Below, in pieces: positions 8,590 to 17,517 of a stretch of DNA of 64,000 nucleotides. How positions within the stretch are numbered: the first letter of the stretch is position 1; every line of letters starts with the position of its first letter. The translations under genes were made by a program, and so were the position numbers. Under the pieces are notes generated by a model. That model was not told the DNA's origin. It worked only from the letters and a program-made list of their open reading frames with translations, and ran no database searches. Source of the stretch: Pseudovibrio brasiliensis (GTDB lineage Bacteria; Pseudomonadota; Alphaproteobacteria; Rhizobiales; Stappiaceae); contig NZ_CP074126.1 in NCBI RefSeq assembly GCF_018282095.1, positions 606,501-670,500 of the forward strand. Reading direction: 5' to 3'.

Positions 8590-10953
8590 ATGACAGCAGA
8601 AGGAATTGGCGCACGAGTGCTGCGCAAGGAAGACAAAAGATTTTTGACAGGAAATGGCCGCTACACGGATGACATGACCATGCCACGCATGGGCTATGCG
8701 GCTTTCGTTCGTTCAACACACGCCCACGCTCGCATCACATCCATCAATACGGATGAAGCGATGAAAATGCCAGGCGTTGATGCTGTATTGAACGGCCATC
8801 AGCTGGTGGCAGACGGCATTGGCAACATCATCTGCGGATGGATGATCCATTCCAAAGATGGCTCTCCAATGAACATGGGCGCTTATCGTGCTCTGGAATC
8901 TGAGATTGTCCGCTACGTGGGGCAGGCCATCGCGGTCGTAGTTGCTGACACCCAGCAGCAGGCGCGTGATGCAGCTGATGCTGTTGTCGTGGAATATGAA
9001 GAGTTGCCAACCGTTGTCGACAGCCTAGATGCATTGAAAGAGGGAGCGCCTCAGCTCCATCCGGAAGCAGCAGGTAACCTCATCTACGATTGGGAAATTG
9101 GTGAGGAAGCAGCAACCAACGAAGCATTCGCAAATGCTGCCCACATCACCAAGATGGACATCGACAACAACCGCCTCGTTCCAAACCCAATGGAACCACG
9201 CGCGGCTTTGGCTCACTTCGATCCATCAGAAGAGCACTACACGCTTTACACCACATCTCAGAACCCGCATGTGGCCCGCTTGGTGCTCTCTGCGTTCTAC
9301 AACGTAGCTCCTGAGAACAAACTGCGTGTGATTGCGCCGGATGTCGGTGGCGGCTTTGGGTCCAAGATCTTCATTTATCCGGAAGAGATCGCTTGTCTCT
9401 GGGCAACAAAGCGTGTTGGCCGTCCGGTGAAATGGACCTCGGATCGCACCGAAGCATTTCTCACAGATGCTCACGGTCGTGATCACCACACCACCGCAGA
9501 ACTGGCGCTGGATGCGAACAACAAGATCACTGGTTTCCGTGTGAAGACAGTCGCCAACCTTGGCGCATACATGTCGTTGTTCTCATCTTCCGTTCCAACC
9601 TACCTGTACGCAACTCTGCTGTCGGGCCAGTACAACATTCCAAACATCTACGCGAATGTGAAAGCGGTCTACACCAACACCACTCCGGTGGATGCGTACC
9701 GCGGTGCAGGTCGTCCGGAAGCCACGTATGTGGTGGAACGCATGATGGAAACTGCTGCGAAAGAAGTTGGCATGGCGCCAGCAGAGTTCCGCCGCATGAA
9801 CTTCGTCCGCGAGTTCCCGCACCAGACACCTGTCATCATGGCCTATGATGCCGGTGACTACGAAGCCTCCCTCGATGCAGCCATGCAGGCCATCGATTAC
9901 GATGGCTTCGCTCAGCGTCGGGCTCAATCCGAAGCTGCTGGCAAGCTCCGTGGTATGGGCATGTCCTGCTACATTGAGGCATGCGGCATCGCACCGTCTC
10001 AGGCCGTTGGCTCTCTCGGTGCTGGCGTTGGTCTTTGGGAATCCGCTGAGGTTCGCGTGAATGCTGTTGGAACCATTGAGGTTCTCACCGGATCACACAG
10101 CCATGGTCAGGGCCACGAAACCACCTTCGCACAGCTGGTTTCAGATCGCCTTGGTCTGCCAACGGAAAGCATCTCGATCGTGCATGGTGACACCGACAAA
10201 GTGCAGATGGGCATGGGCACATACGGCTCCCGCTCCGGTGCAGTCGGCATGTCCGCGATCGCCAAGGCCCTCGACAAAGTCGAAGCCAAAGCGAAGAAGA
10301 TTGCAGCTCACCTGATGGAAGCCTCTGAAGGTGATATCGAGATCGAGGGCGGTGAACTCAAAGTCGCCGGAACGGATAAGAAGCTCACCTTCACCGAAGT
10401 GGCTCTCGCTGCTTATACGGCCCACAACCTGCCGGAAGGTATGGAACCGGGCCTGAAGGAAGGCGCTTTCTACGATCCAACCAACTTCACATTCCCAGCA
10501 GGGTGTTACATCTGTGAGGTAGAAGTGGATCCGGATACCGGCGTTGTCTCCATCGAGAACTTCGTAGCAGCAGATGACTTCGGCACCATCATCAATCCGA
10601 TGATCGTGGAAGGTCAGGTCCATGGCGGTTTGGTGCAGGGTATTGGTCAGGCCATGCTGGAAAACACCCAGTATGACGAAGACGGCCAGCTGCTCACTGC
10701 ATCCTACATGGACTACACCATGCCACGTGCAGATGATGTTCCATCCTTCAAGCTTGAAACCACAGTCACTGAATGCCCGGGCAATCCGCTCGGCATGAAA
10801 GGCTGCGGTGAAGCTGGCGCGATCGGATCACCACCTGCTGTCATCAACGCCGTAACGGACGCTCTTCGCATCCGTGACATGAATATGCCTGCCTCGCCGA
10901 ATCGCGTCTGGCAGCTCATTCAGGACAACGGCATGAAGCAGGCAGCGGAGTAA
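8590..10953 (+). CDS. coxL: CODH-family molybdopterin large subunit, form II (AYRGAGR)
   Basis: The 787-residue protein belongs to the xanthine oxidase/CoxL family and binds the molybdopterin cytosine dinucleotide cofactor. The active-site loop at residues 369-375 reads AYRGAGR, the form II signature; genuine CO dehydrogenases (form I) carry AYRCSFR with the copper-binding cysteine. The catalytic glutamate is present in GCGEAGAIG (E741). So the subunit is a molybdenum hydroxylase of unsettled substrate. ATG 8590 follows GGGAGGGG with good spacing; an in-frame TTG at 8557 is rejected. Its stop is 4 bp upstream of the next gene. Confidence 0.92.
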   Translation: MTAEGIGARVLRKEDKRFLTGNGRYTDDMTMPRMGYAAFVRSTHAHARITSINTDEAMKMPGVDAVLNGHQLVADGIGNIICGWMIHSKDGSPMNMGAYRALESEIVRYVGQAIAVVVADTQQQARDAADAVVVEYEELPTVVDSLDALKEGAPQLHPEAAGNLIYDWEIGEEAATNEAFANAAHITKMDIDNNRLVPNPMEPRAALAHFDPSEEHYTLYTTSQNPHVARLVLSAFYNVAPENKLRVIAPDVGGGFGSKIFIYPEEIACLWATKRVGRPVKWTSDRTEAFLTDAHGRDHHTTAELALDANNKITGFRVKTVANLGAYMSLFSSSVPTYLYATLLSGQYNIPNIYANVKAVYTNTTPVDAYRGAGRPEATYVVERMMETAAKEVGMAPAEFRRMNFVREFPHQTPVIMAYDAGDYEASLDAAMQAIDYDGFAQRRAQSEAAGKLRGMGMSCYIEACGIAPSQAVGSLGAGVGLWESAEVRVNAVGTIEVLTGSHSHGQGHETTFAQLVSDRLGLPTESISIVHGDTDKVQMGMGTYGSRSGAVGMSAIAKALDKVEAKAKKIAAHLMEASEGDIEIEGGELKVAGTDKKLTFTEVALAAYTAHNLPEGMEPGLKEGAFYDPTNFTFPAGCYICEVEVDPDTGVVSIENFVAADDFGTIINPMIVEGQVHGGLVQGIGQAMLENTQYDEDGQLLTASYMDYTMPRADDVPSFKLETTVTECPGNPLGMKGCGEAGAIGSPPAVINAVTDALRIRDMNMPASPNRVWQLIQDNGMKQAAE

Positions 10954-10957
10954 CACG

Positions 10958-11455
10958 GTGACACAGGCTGGCGCAAAACCGACATTGGATCACAAGTTCA
11001 TCGCCATTGAACTCAACCAGCGAGCATGGGCTCTTCTTGAAAAAGAAGGCCGCTCGCCGGAGGAAAATGACGAGATGCTCCATGTCGCCCACGCCAGCCT
11101 CTGGCACTGGCTTCAGATTGGGACGAAGGTTAATCACCAACGCGGTTTATGGCTCGTTGGCCGTGTCCATGTTCTGCTCGGAAATCGTGAAGCAGCAATG
11201 CGTTACGCCCGGCAGACAATGGACATGACCGAAGCTCATCAGGACGACATGGCGGACTTCGACCATGCCTACGCCTCTGAGCTTCTGGCACGTGCCACTC
11301 TGCTCTCAGGTGAGGAAGGCGAAGCGGCAGCACTTTTCCGAAAAGCTGCTCGTCTTGGCCAACTGATCCATGGTGAGCAGAACCGCAAGATTTTCTTCTC
11401 AGATCTGGAAGCCATTCCGTATCCGAAAGCCGAATTATCCGATTTAAACTCATAG
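10958..11455 (+). CDS. uncharacterised helical protein inside the cox cluster
   Basis: I do not recognise the family. The 165-residue protein is cytosolic, rich in Ala, Leu, Glu and Trp, and probably all-helical; LWLVGRVHVLLGNREAAMRYARQTMDM and a second similar stretch (YASELLARATLLSGEEGEAAALFRKAARLG) resemble two TPR-like helix pairs. GTG 10958 has GGAG 7 bases upstream, inside the end of coxL. Tight spacing to coxL and coxM implies a role linked to the enzyme, such as assembly or cofactor insertion, but that is inference only. Confidence 0.7.
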   Translation: MTQAGAKPTLDHKFIAIELNQRAWALLEKEGRSPEENDEMLHVAHASLWHWLQIGTKVNHQRGLWLVGRVHVLLGNREAAMRYARQTMDMTEAHQDDMADFDHAYASELLARATLLSGEEGEAAALFRKAARLGQLIHGEQNRKIFFSDLEAIPYPKAELSDLNS

Positions 11456-11496
11456 CAACTCTGCCAAAGACCCCTTTAGGGGATGGGAGGCTAAAA

Positions 11497-12297
11497 ATGT
11501 ACGAGACCAAATATCATCGCGCTTCGACCGTGTCGGATGCTGCGGCAATGCTGAAAAACGCAGATGACGGCAAACTGCTTTCTGGCGGTCAGACCTTGAT
11601 CCCAACCATGAAGCAACGCCTTGCTGCACCAAGCGATCTGATCGACCTTCGCCATATCGATGAAATCGCTGGCGTTGTGAAACAGGCTGACGGTTCTATC
11701 CGCATCGGTGCTGCCACGTGCCATGCAGATGTGGCTGCCAACGAAGATGTCAAAGCCGCTCTGCCTGGACTGGCTGATCTGGCATGCACCATCGGTGATC
11801 CTCATGTTCGTCACATGGGCACCATTGGCGGCTCCATTGCCAACAACGATCCGGCAGCGGATTATCCAGCGGCTCTGCTGGCACTCGGTGCAACCATCGA
11901 GACCAACAAACGCGAGTTTTCTGCGGAAGATTTCTTCACCGGCATGTTCGAAACTGCACTGGATGAAGATGAGATCGTGACTGCGGTTGTCTTCCCAACA
12001 GCATCCAACACCGCTTACGCCAAGTTCCCGAACCCAGCGTCCCGCTATGCGATGGCAGGCGTATTCGTGGCGAAGACGAGTGCTGGCGCACGTGTTGCGG
12101 TGACTGGTGCTGGACAGGACGGTGTATTCCGCATGCAGGACATGGAAAAGGCGCTGGATGGCAACTGGTCGGTTGATGCCGTTGCAAGTATGGCGCCATC
12201 TGTTGACGACATGCTTTCCGACCTTCACGGCACCGCTGCGTATCGCGCCAATCTGGTAACGGTTATGGCAAAACGTGCTGTTGCTGCATCCAGTTAA
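11497..12297 (+). CDS. coxM: CODH-type medium subunit, FAD-binding
   Basis: The 266-residue flavoprotein carries both FAD motifs of the family: SGGQTLIP near residue 30 and TIGGSIANNDPAAD near residue 110, followed by the conserved domain that closes the flavin pocket. It accepts electrons from the iron-sulfur subunit and passes them to the respiratory chain. ATG 11497 follows GGGATGGGAGG. It ends the cox cluster; no MoCD insertion genes (coxD, coxE, coxF) are present nearby. Confidence 0.92.
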   Translation: MYETKYHRASTVSDAAAMLKNADDGKLLSGGQTLIPTMKQRLAAPSDLIDLRHIDEIAGVVKQADGSIRIGAATCHADVAANEDVKAALPGLADLACTIGDPHVRHMGTIGGSIANNDPAADYPAALLALGATIETNKREFSAEDFFTGMFETALDEDEIVTAVVFPTASNTAYAKFPNPASRYAMAGVFVAKTSAGARVAVTGAGQDGVFRMQDMEKALDGNWSVDAVASMAPSVDDMLSDLHGTAAYRANLVTVMAKRAVAASS

Positions 12298-12305
12298 GTG
12301 TTTTG

Positions 12306-12334
12306 GGAGGAGGGGCCTTGTCCCTTCTCCTTAC
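12306..12334. terminator. hairpin between convergent genes
   Basis: GGAGGAGGG at 12306-12314 pairs with CCCTTCTCC at 12322-12330 (one G-T wobble) between coxM and the convergent membrane-protein gene. U-tracts are poor on both sides, so efficiency is doubtful. Confidence 0.4.
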
Positions 12335-13056
12335 TTCTCCGTTGTTACATAGCCAGCATTTTGAGCGCGCTGGAAGGTGATGGCCGCGTATCCATGCACC
12401 TCACCTAGATAGGCCAGCAATGCGGAGAGGAAGGTCGTCAGGCCGATCAGCTCAAAGCTTTCTTCAAGAATATAGAAGATCTTATAGCCAAGCGCGTCAT
12501 AGCCTTCGCTGCCTGCAAACACCGCTCCCAGCATCTCAAAACCGATTGCGCCAGACAGATAGATACTGCCTGAAATCACAAACAGCAGAGCAAACCGCCT
12601 TGGTAGTCGGGCCAGAAAACGTAGATAAATCAATCCGAGCGCGCCCACCAGAACCACTGCAGGCAACACCCACGCAAAGTAGAGGGCACCACTTAAATCA
12701 AACGCATTGCGCAGCGGATCAATGGTGACTTCATGGATCGCGATGTTCTCATCAACGGACATGTAGAGAAACCCAAGCGCCAGTCCCATCCAGTAAAGCC
12801 AGTTCTGAGGCTTGGCAGAATGCCGCTCAATCACGCCAATGAGGGCCGTCAAGCCGGCAATGCACAGCATCACCATGGAAGAGAACCAGGCGCCGAGGTT
12901 GAGTTCTTCGTCGAGAGAGATGTGACGCAGGTCTTTCAGCGGTGTTTCGATGCCAATCGTATCAACAAACACTTGCTGCACAATGCCAAGCAGTATGATG
13001 AGAAACACCATGCCGTAAAGAAAGACAGGCACTCTTTTCAAATTGACCGCAGGCAT
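12331..13056 (-). CDS. uncharacterised polytopic membrane protein with conserved acidic motifs
   Basis: The 241-residue protein has about six hydrophobic segments (near 9-29, 57-76, 86-101, 124-145, 155-177 and 193-216). I do not know the family's function. Acidic motifs lie at or next to membrane segments: SLDEELNLG (47-55), SVDENIAIHE (100-109) and LEESFELIG (197-205). Such a set of Glu, Asp and His could bind metal or shuttle protons, but this is inference. It is monocistronic and convergent with coxM. Confidence 0.65.
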   Translation of the reverse strand: MPAVNLKRVPVFLYGMVFLIILLGIVQQVFVDTIGIETPLKDLRHISLDEELNLGAWFSSMVMLCIAGLTALIGVIERHSAKPQNWLYWMGLALGFLYMSVDENIAIHEVTIDPLRNAFDLSGALYFAWVLPAVVLVGALGLIYLRFLARLPRRFALLFVISGSIYLSGAIGFEMLGAVFAGSEGYDALGYKIFYILEESFELIGLTTFLSALLAYLGEVHGYAAITFQRAQNAGYVTTEK

Positions 13057-13172
13057 GTGCTTGATCCCCCAACGCTTCCCGATGCAACCAGCTAACTAAA
13101 TCAGAGGATCTATAAAAAAGAGCTAAGAAAAATTGCCAGCATCAGAGGTGAGTAGATCCCCTCCATCGGCTA

Positions 13173-13199
13173 CAAAAAAAAGGGCGCTCAAAGCGCCCC
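13173..13199 (-). terminator. intrinsic terminator of the SDR gene
   Basis: GGGCGCT (13182-13188) and AGCGCCC (13192-13198) pair perfectly around a 3-base loop, and the minus strand then reads eight or more U. It lies 26 bp beyond the SDR stop. Confidence 0.85.
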
Positions 13200-13224
13200 T
13201 TCCACGTTTCACATATGAACGCGT

Positions 13225-13986
13225 TTAAACGTGCTGACCGCCGTTGATATGTATTTCAGCGCCTGTCACGTAAGATGATGGAGCCGAACACAGGAAGTAG
13301 ATGGTATCAGCCACCTCAGCCGTGCTGCCCAGACGGCGCATTGGGATGGTCTCGACGATCTTCTCAGTGCCCGGAGATAGAATGGAGGTATCAATCTCAC
13401 CAGGTGCAATCGCGTTGACGCGTACACCATGCGGACCAAAGTCAGCAGCCATTTCGCGCGTCAGGGAAGCAAGAGCCGCCTTGGAGGTCGCATAAGCGGT
13501 ACCTGCGAATGGATGGACCCGGCTACCAGCAATGGAGGTGACGTTCACAACAGAACCTCTGGCCGCCTTCAATTCATCAAACAACCCACGAGCCAGCATA
13601 ATTGGTGCGAAGAAGTTTACCTGAAACACATTTCGCCATGTTTGCATTGGCGTGGTCAGGGAATCGAGGCGCTGGCCTTCATCATCCTTCGGGCTGATGC
13701 CAGCGTTGTTGACCAAGGCGTGCAACATGGAACCGTTGTCCTGAAGGCGCTCTTTAATCTGGGCAACTGCTTTTTCCAGATTTTCCGCGTCACCCAGGTC
13801 GACTTCAATATGATCTTCCGGTCCGGATGGCCAGGGACACTTGTCAGAAAAGGCTTGTCTGGAACAGCTAATGACCCGATAACCCGCCGAAGAAAACTTT
13901 TTTACCGTTGCGTGGCCGATTCCGCGGCTCGCACCTGTCAAAACGATTGTCTTGCGGAGATCCTTCGTCGTTTGGTTGGTGTTCAT
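13225..13986 (-). CDS. classical SDR family NAD(P)-dependent oxidoreductase
   Basis: The 253-residue protein has all classical SDR motifs: TGASRGIG cofactor loop (residues 17-24), NNAG, the serine in NVTSIAGS, and YATSK with the catalytic Tyr and Lys. PGEIDTS and the C-terminal VTGAEIHINGGQHV are typical of FabG-like reductases. The alcohol or ketone substrate cannot be told from sequence. It is monocistronic with its own terminator and divergent from bfd. Confidence 0.9.
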   Translation of the reverse strand: MNTNQTTKDLRKTIVLTGASRGIGHATVKKFSSAGYRVISCSRQAFSDKCPWPSGPEDHIEVDLGDAENLEKAVAQIKERLQDNGSMLHALVNNAGISPKDDEGQRLDSLTTPMQTWRNVFQVNFFAPIMLARGLFDELKAARGSVVNVTSIAGSRVHPFAGTAYATSKAALASLTREMAADFGPHGVRVNAIAPGEIDTSILSPGTEKIVETIPMRRLGSTAEVADTIYFLCSAPSSYVTGAEIHINGGQHV

Positions 13987-14103
13987 AGGGGCTTTGCTCG
14001 TGATAGGACTGCAGGAAACTGGAGTATTATTCTCTAGTTTTAAAAGATCTACTGTTTATATAATGCTTTGCAAGCGAAATTGGGAGCCCGAAAGCAACCA
14101 ACA

Positions 14104-14313
14104 ATGATCATTTGTCACTGCAACGTCATTAATGACAAACAAATAAAACAAGCTGCACGTGAGCTTTGCGAGAATCCTGAGGGGGGAGTCCCCACTCCGG
14201 GCGCGGTATTTCGTCACCTTGGGTACAGGCCAAAATGTGGTGGTTGCTTTAAAAGCATCATCGAAGTTGTATATGCTGAGGCTGAACAAGTTAAAGATGA
14301 CTCTGGACAGTAA
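14104..14313 (+). CDS. bfd: bacterioferritin-associated ferredoxin
   Basis: A 69-residue (2Fe-2S) protein with the Bfd cysteine pattern C4-x-C6 ... C45-x2-C48 (ICHC and KCGGC). Bfd gives electrons to bacterioferritin so that stored Fe(III) is released. ATG 14104 begins the conserved MIICHCN; an in-frame TTG at 14068 would add 12 non-conserved residues. The bfr gene follows 53 bp later, with an iron-control box in the gap. Confidence 0.92.
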   Translation: MIICHCNVINDKQIKQAARELCENPEGGVPTPGAVFRHLGYRPKCGGCFKSIIEVVYAEAEQVKDDSGQ

Positions 14314-14330
14314 CTTGGAATTATTCTAAA
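14314..14330. promoter_or_regulatory. Irr-type iron control element (ICE) before bfr
   Basis: The 17 bases (CTTGGAATTATTCTAAA) match the ICE pattern TTTAGAA-N3-TTCTAAA at 12 of 14 defined positions. Irr represses or activates iron genes through such boxes in Rhizobiales and relatives. The site lies right after the bfd stop and 36 bp before bfr, so bfr may have its own iron-responsive promoter. Confidence 0.5.
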
Positions 14331-14366
14331 AAGGTCAATACCTCAATTTGTCAAGGAGAGAGTGAC

Positions 14367-14852
14367 ATGAAGGGTGAACCTAAAGTACTGGAATATCTCA
14401 ATAAGGCGCTCCGCCACGAGCTGACTGCAGTTAATCAATACTGGCTGCACTTCCGTCTCCTTGAAGACTGGGGCTTCACAAAGCTTGCAAAGAAAGAACG
14501 CGAAGAGTCCATCGAAGAGATGGAACACGCTGACAAGCTGATCGAGCGCATCATCTTCCTCGAAGGTCATCCGAATCTGCAGACACTAGATCCGCTGCGC
14601 ATCGGTCAGGACCTCAAGGAATGCCTTGAATGCGATCTGGCTGGCGAATACTCCGCACGTGCTCTGTACAAGGAAGCACGCGAAGTCTGTCGCGAAGAAG
14701 GCGACTACGTCACCATGAAACTCTTTGAAGATCTGATGGCAGACGAAGAAGGTCACATCGACTTCCTCGAAACCCAGCTGGAACTTCTGGAAAAGATCGG
14801 CGTCGAGCGCTACGGCCTGCTGCAGGCAACCCCTGCAAACGAAGGCGAATAA
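14367..14852 (+). CDS. bfr: bacterioferritin
   Basis: A 161-residue, 24-mer iron-storage haemoprotein. The ferroxidase ligands stand at the E. coli positions E18, E51, H54, E94, E127 and H130, and the haem ligand M52 is also in place. The protein oxidises Fe(II) and stores it as mineral; Bfd encoded just upstream would help release it. Ribosome binding site AAGGAGAG precedes ATG 14367. A strong terminator follows. Confidence 0.96.
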   Translation: MKGEPKVLEYLNKALRHELTAVNQYWLHFRLLEDWGFTKLAKKEREESIEEMEHADKLIERIIFLEGHPNLQTLDPLRIGQDLKECLECDLAGEYSARALYKEAREVCREEGDYVTMKLFEDLMADEEGHIDFLETQLELLEKIGVERYGLLQATPANEGE

Positions 14853-14876
14853 GCTTTACGCGTATAGTTTTTAAAG

Positions 14877-14908
14877 GCCGGAGAGAGAAGCGCTCTCCGG
14901 CTTTTTTT
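14877..14908 (+). terminator. intrinsic terminator of bfd-bfr
   Basis: GCCGGAGAG (14877-14885) pairs perfectly with CTCTCCGGC (14893-14901), followed by seven T. Confidence 0.9.
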
Positions 14909-14911
14909 ATG

Positions 14912-14956
14912 GCGTATTCCCGAAAAGTGGGAACCGGTTTTCGGAGAGGAATACGC
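14912..14956. repeat. rhizobial-type intergenic palindrome, copy 1
   Basis: Outer arms GCGTATTCC/GGAATACGC (14912-14920, 14948-14956) enclose CCGAAAA and TTTTCGG with GTGGGAACCG between. This arrangement is a palindrome I know as widespread between genes in Rhizobiales. Related copies lie at 39607 and, degenerate, at 45601. It sits between the bfr terminator and the end of hrpB. Confidence 0.7.
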
Positions 14957-14964
14957 AACTTACT

Positions 14965-17418
14965 CTATTTGCGCGGCTTTGCCCGGCGCGTTGCTTCTGC
15001 ATCCAGCGGATTATCCGGCCACGGATGCTTCGGATACTGCCCCTTCATATCAGCCTTCACATCTGCCCATGATCCTTGCCAGAACCCTGGCAGATCCTTG
15101 GTGATCTGAATTGGCCGTTGGGCAGGGGAGAGCAGCTGCAACACCAGCTGGATCTTTCCGCCGCAAATGCTTGGATGCTGAGCAAGCCCGAACAACTCCT
15201 GCACCCGAACCGAAAGCATCGGTCCCTGTTCGCCATCATAATCAATCGGAATGCGTGATCCGGTCGGCACCACAAAGTGAGAGGGTGCCAGATTGTCCAG
15301 TTCCGTGCTCAACTCCCACGGAACAAGCGTAGACAGCGCATCACCCAGCGTGCTCGCATCCACCTGTGAGAGAGCGGTCTTGCCAGCAAGGAATGGGCGC
15401 AACCAACTGAAGTCAGCATCCAGCGCCTTATCGCCCAGATCCGGCCACTCTTTGCCAGCGGTTTCACGCAGATAGTTCACCCGTCCGCGATAGCGCAGCT
15501 GATCCTTACTCCATGGCAGACGAGCCGCGCCTTTGCGTGCAATCTGTTCAAGAAGAGCATCGGTGATGGCTTCCAGGTCCGGATCAGAAATCTTCTTCTC
15601 GTCCAGCACCAATTTGCCAAGCACACGCTGCCGAACGGCCTTGATGACGCCATCAGGCATAAACTGCACGTGCTCTTTCTCGCGAATGTGCGAGGCAAAG
15701 CGGGCTTCCAGCTCTTTGAAGGAAAGCGGAGCGGCCAGCAGAATACGCGCGCGAGTAGCTGTGCCGGTAACTTCTGCAATGCTGAGAAACTTCTCGGCAT
15801 AGAGCGCTTCGCTCTCTTCCAGTTGCGCACCCCGGCCATTTGCAAGACGGAAACTGCCGCGGGCACCGCGTTGCTGTGCAATGCGGTCCGGATAGGCAAG
15901 GCTGAGAATATCGCCTGCATCCTCAAAGTTGGCGCGGTGAGAAGACTGCCCACCAACTAGCTTCACCCAACGCTTCGCTTGAGCACGGGCTTCCTTACCT
16001 CGTTGGCTCTGGTCCTGCATCAACCGGCGCAAACGATCGCGCAGATCAGTTGAGCGACCGCCCAACCCATGCTCACCGATGATCACAGCAATCAAAGAGG
16101 CCAGTTCTGCCTGATCTTCCTGTGCAGACTGAACCAGCATATGCCCAAGGCGAGGGTGCAATGGCAGGCCTGCAAGATCACGCCCTGCTTTCGTCAGGCC
16201 ACCGTCTGCGTCCAGCGCATCCAACTCTTCCAGCAGTTCCTTAGCTTCAGACCATGCTGCTGCAGGAGGAGGTGTCATAAACCTCAATTGTGCAGGATCA
16301 GCAACACCCCAGTTCGCCACATCCAGCACCAACCCGGAGAGGTCACTCTCCAATATCTCTGGCTTTTCAGCAGCAGGCAGCGCTTTGGTCTGCGCCTCTT
16401 CCCAAAGCCGATAGCAAATGCCCGGTTCCACGCGGCCCGCACGGCCCTTGCGCTGCTCAGCTGTCGCACGGGAAACCTTCACGGTTTCAAGGCGGGTCAG
16501 CCCTGTTTGTGGGTCATAGCGCGGGACGCGGGAAAGCCCGGAGTCGATAACAATGCGCACGCCTTCAATGGTCAAAGAGGTCTGGGCGATAGCCGTGGTC
16601 AGCACCACTTTCCGACGTCCTGCCTTAGCTGGGCGAACAGCCAGATCCTGCGCTTTGCTATCCAGTGCACCGTAAAGCGGAGCTATGTCCACATCGGTCC
16701 CAACGCGACCTTCCAGCAAAGACTGTGTACGCTTGATCTCACCTTGTCCCGGTAGGAACACAAGTACAGAACCGGTCTCTTCTGCAAGAGCTGAGCGAAC
16801 AGCTCGCGCGATCTGATCTTCCAGACGCCCACGTGGATCGCGGCCAATGTAGTGCGTCTCAACCGGATACTGACGGCCTTCACTCTTCAGGATCGGCGCA
16901 TCATCCAAAAGCTTGGAAACTTCGGCTGCATCAAGTGTTGCAGACATCGGGACGATGCGAAGGTCATCCCGTAAAGCTTCCTGAACATCCAGAGCAAGCG
17001 CAAGGCCCAGATCACCATCCATGGAGCGCTCATGGTATTCATCGAACAACACAGCAGCTACGCCGGAAAGCTCCGGGTCATCAAGGATCATGCGGGTGAA
17101 GACACCCTCGGTCACCACCTCAATGCGAGTCTTTGCGGAAACCTTGCTGTCCATGCGCACGCGATAACCGACGGTCTCGCCAACGCTCTCACCAAGCGTA
17201 TGGGCCATGCGCCGTGCAGCGGCGCGCGCAGCAAGGCGGCGTGGTTCCAGCACAATGATCTTGCCATCTTCCCGCCAGGGCGCATCCAGCAAAGCCAGAG
17301 GCACGCGCGTTGTTTTACCCGCACCCGGCTCAGCAACCAGCACAGCATTTGTGTTTTGCTCAAGAGCTGTGAGCAGATCCGGCAGGATTGCTTCGATTGG
17401 CAAAGAGGAAGACGTCAT
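14965..17418 (-). CDS. hrpB: ATP-dependent helicase HrpB
   Basis: The 817-residue DEAH-type helicase has GAGKTT (residues 32-37), DEYH (126-129, in VLFDEYHERSMDG), SATLDA, and motif VI QRKGRAGRVEPG, followed by the long HrpB-specific C-terminal region. HrpB is a predicted RNA helicase of unclear role. Length fits the family. ATG 17418 is used. The gene is convergent with bfr and its 3' end touches the palindromic repeat. Confidence 0.93.
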   Translation of the reverse strand: MTSSSLPIEAILPDLLTALEQNTNAVLVAEPGAGKTTRVPLALLDAPWREDGKIIVLEPRRLAARAAARRMAHTLGESVGETVGYRVRMDSKVSAKTRIEVVTEGVFTRMILDDPELSGVAAVLFDEYHERSMDGDLGLALALDVQEALRDDLRIVPMSATLDAAEVSKLLDDAPILKSEGRQYPVETHYIGRDPRGRLEDQIARAVRSALAEETGSVLVFLPGQGEIKRTQSLLEGRVGTDVDIAPLYGALDSKAQDLAVRPAKAGRRKVVLTTAIAQTSLTIEGVRIVIDSGLSRVPRYDPQTGLTRLETVKVSRATAEQRKGRAGRVEPGICYRLWEEAQTKALPAAEKPEILESDLSGLVLDVANWGVADPAQLRFMTPPPAAAWSEAKELLEELDALDADGGLTKAGRDLAGLPLHPRLGHMLVQSAQEDQAELASLIAVIIGEHGLGGRSTDLRDRLRRLMQDQSQRGKEARAQAKRWVKLVGGQSSHRANFEDAGDILSLAYPDRIAQQRGARGSFRLANGRGAQLEESEALYAEKFLSIAEVTGTATRARILLAAPLSFKELEARFASHIREKEHVQFMPDGVIKAVRQRVLGKLVLDEKKISDPDLEAITDALLEQIARKGAARLPWSKDQLRYRGRVNYLRETAGKEWPDLGDKALDADFSWLRPFLAGKTALSQVDASTLGDALSTLVPWELSTELDNLAPSHFVVPTGSRIPIDYDGEQGPMLSVRVQELFGLAQHPSICGGKIQLVLQLLSPAQRPIQITKDLPGFWQGSWADVKADMKGQYPKHPWPDNPLDAEATRRAKPRK

Positions 17419-17441
17419 GGGCTCCGCAAAATGTAGGCGTT

Positions 17442-17490
17442 AAAAAAGCTGAAGCAGCTCGCCAGACCTTAATCTATGCAAAGCTGCTTC
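17442..17490 (-). terminator. intrinsic terminator of mgsA-glk
   Basis: On the minus strand GAAGCAGCT and AGCTGCTTC (arms 17482-17490 and 17451-17459) form a 9-bp stem with a 22-base loop, followed by AGC and six U. It lies between the glk stop and hrpB. Confidence 0.6.
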
Positions 17491-17517
17491 CAGTCAAATC
17501 GGAATTTCGGTCCGGAC

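Noticed and set aside
8590-10953. Calling the large subunit a carbon monoxide dehydrogenase
   Set aside because: The loop is AYRGAGR, not AYRCSFR, so the copper-binding Cys is absent and CO oxidation is unproven.
11491-12228. 245-codon minus-strand frame
   Set aside because: Lies fully antisense to coxM, which has clear FAD motifs.
14011-14060. Possible second iron box before bfd
   Set aside because: The TATTATTCTCTAG segment matches only one half of the ICE pattern.
16069-16755. 228-codon plus-strand frame
   Set aside because: Antisense to hrpB; composition rich in Cys, Gln and His with no domain.
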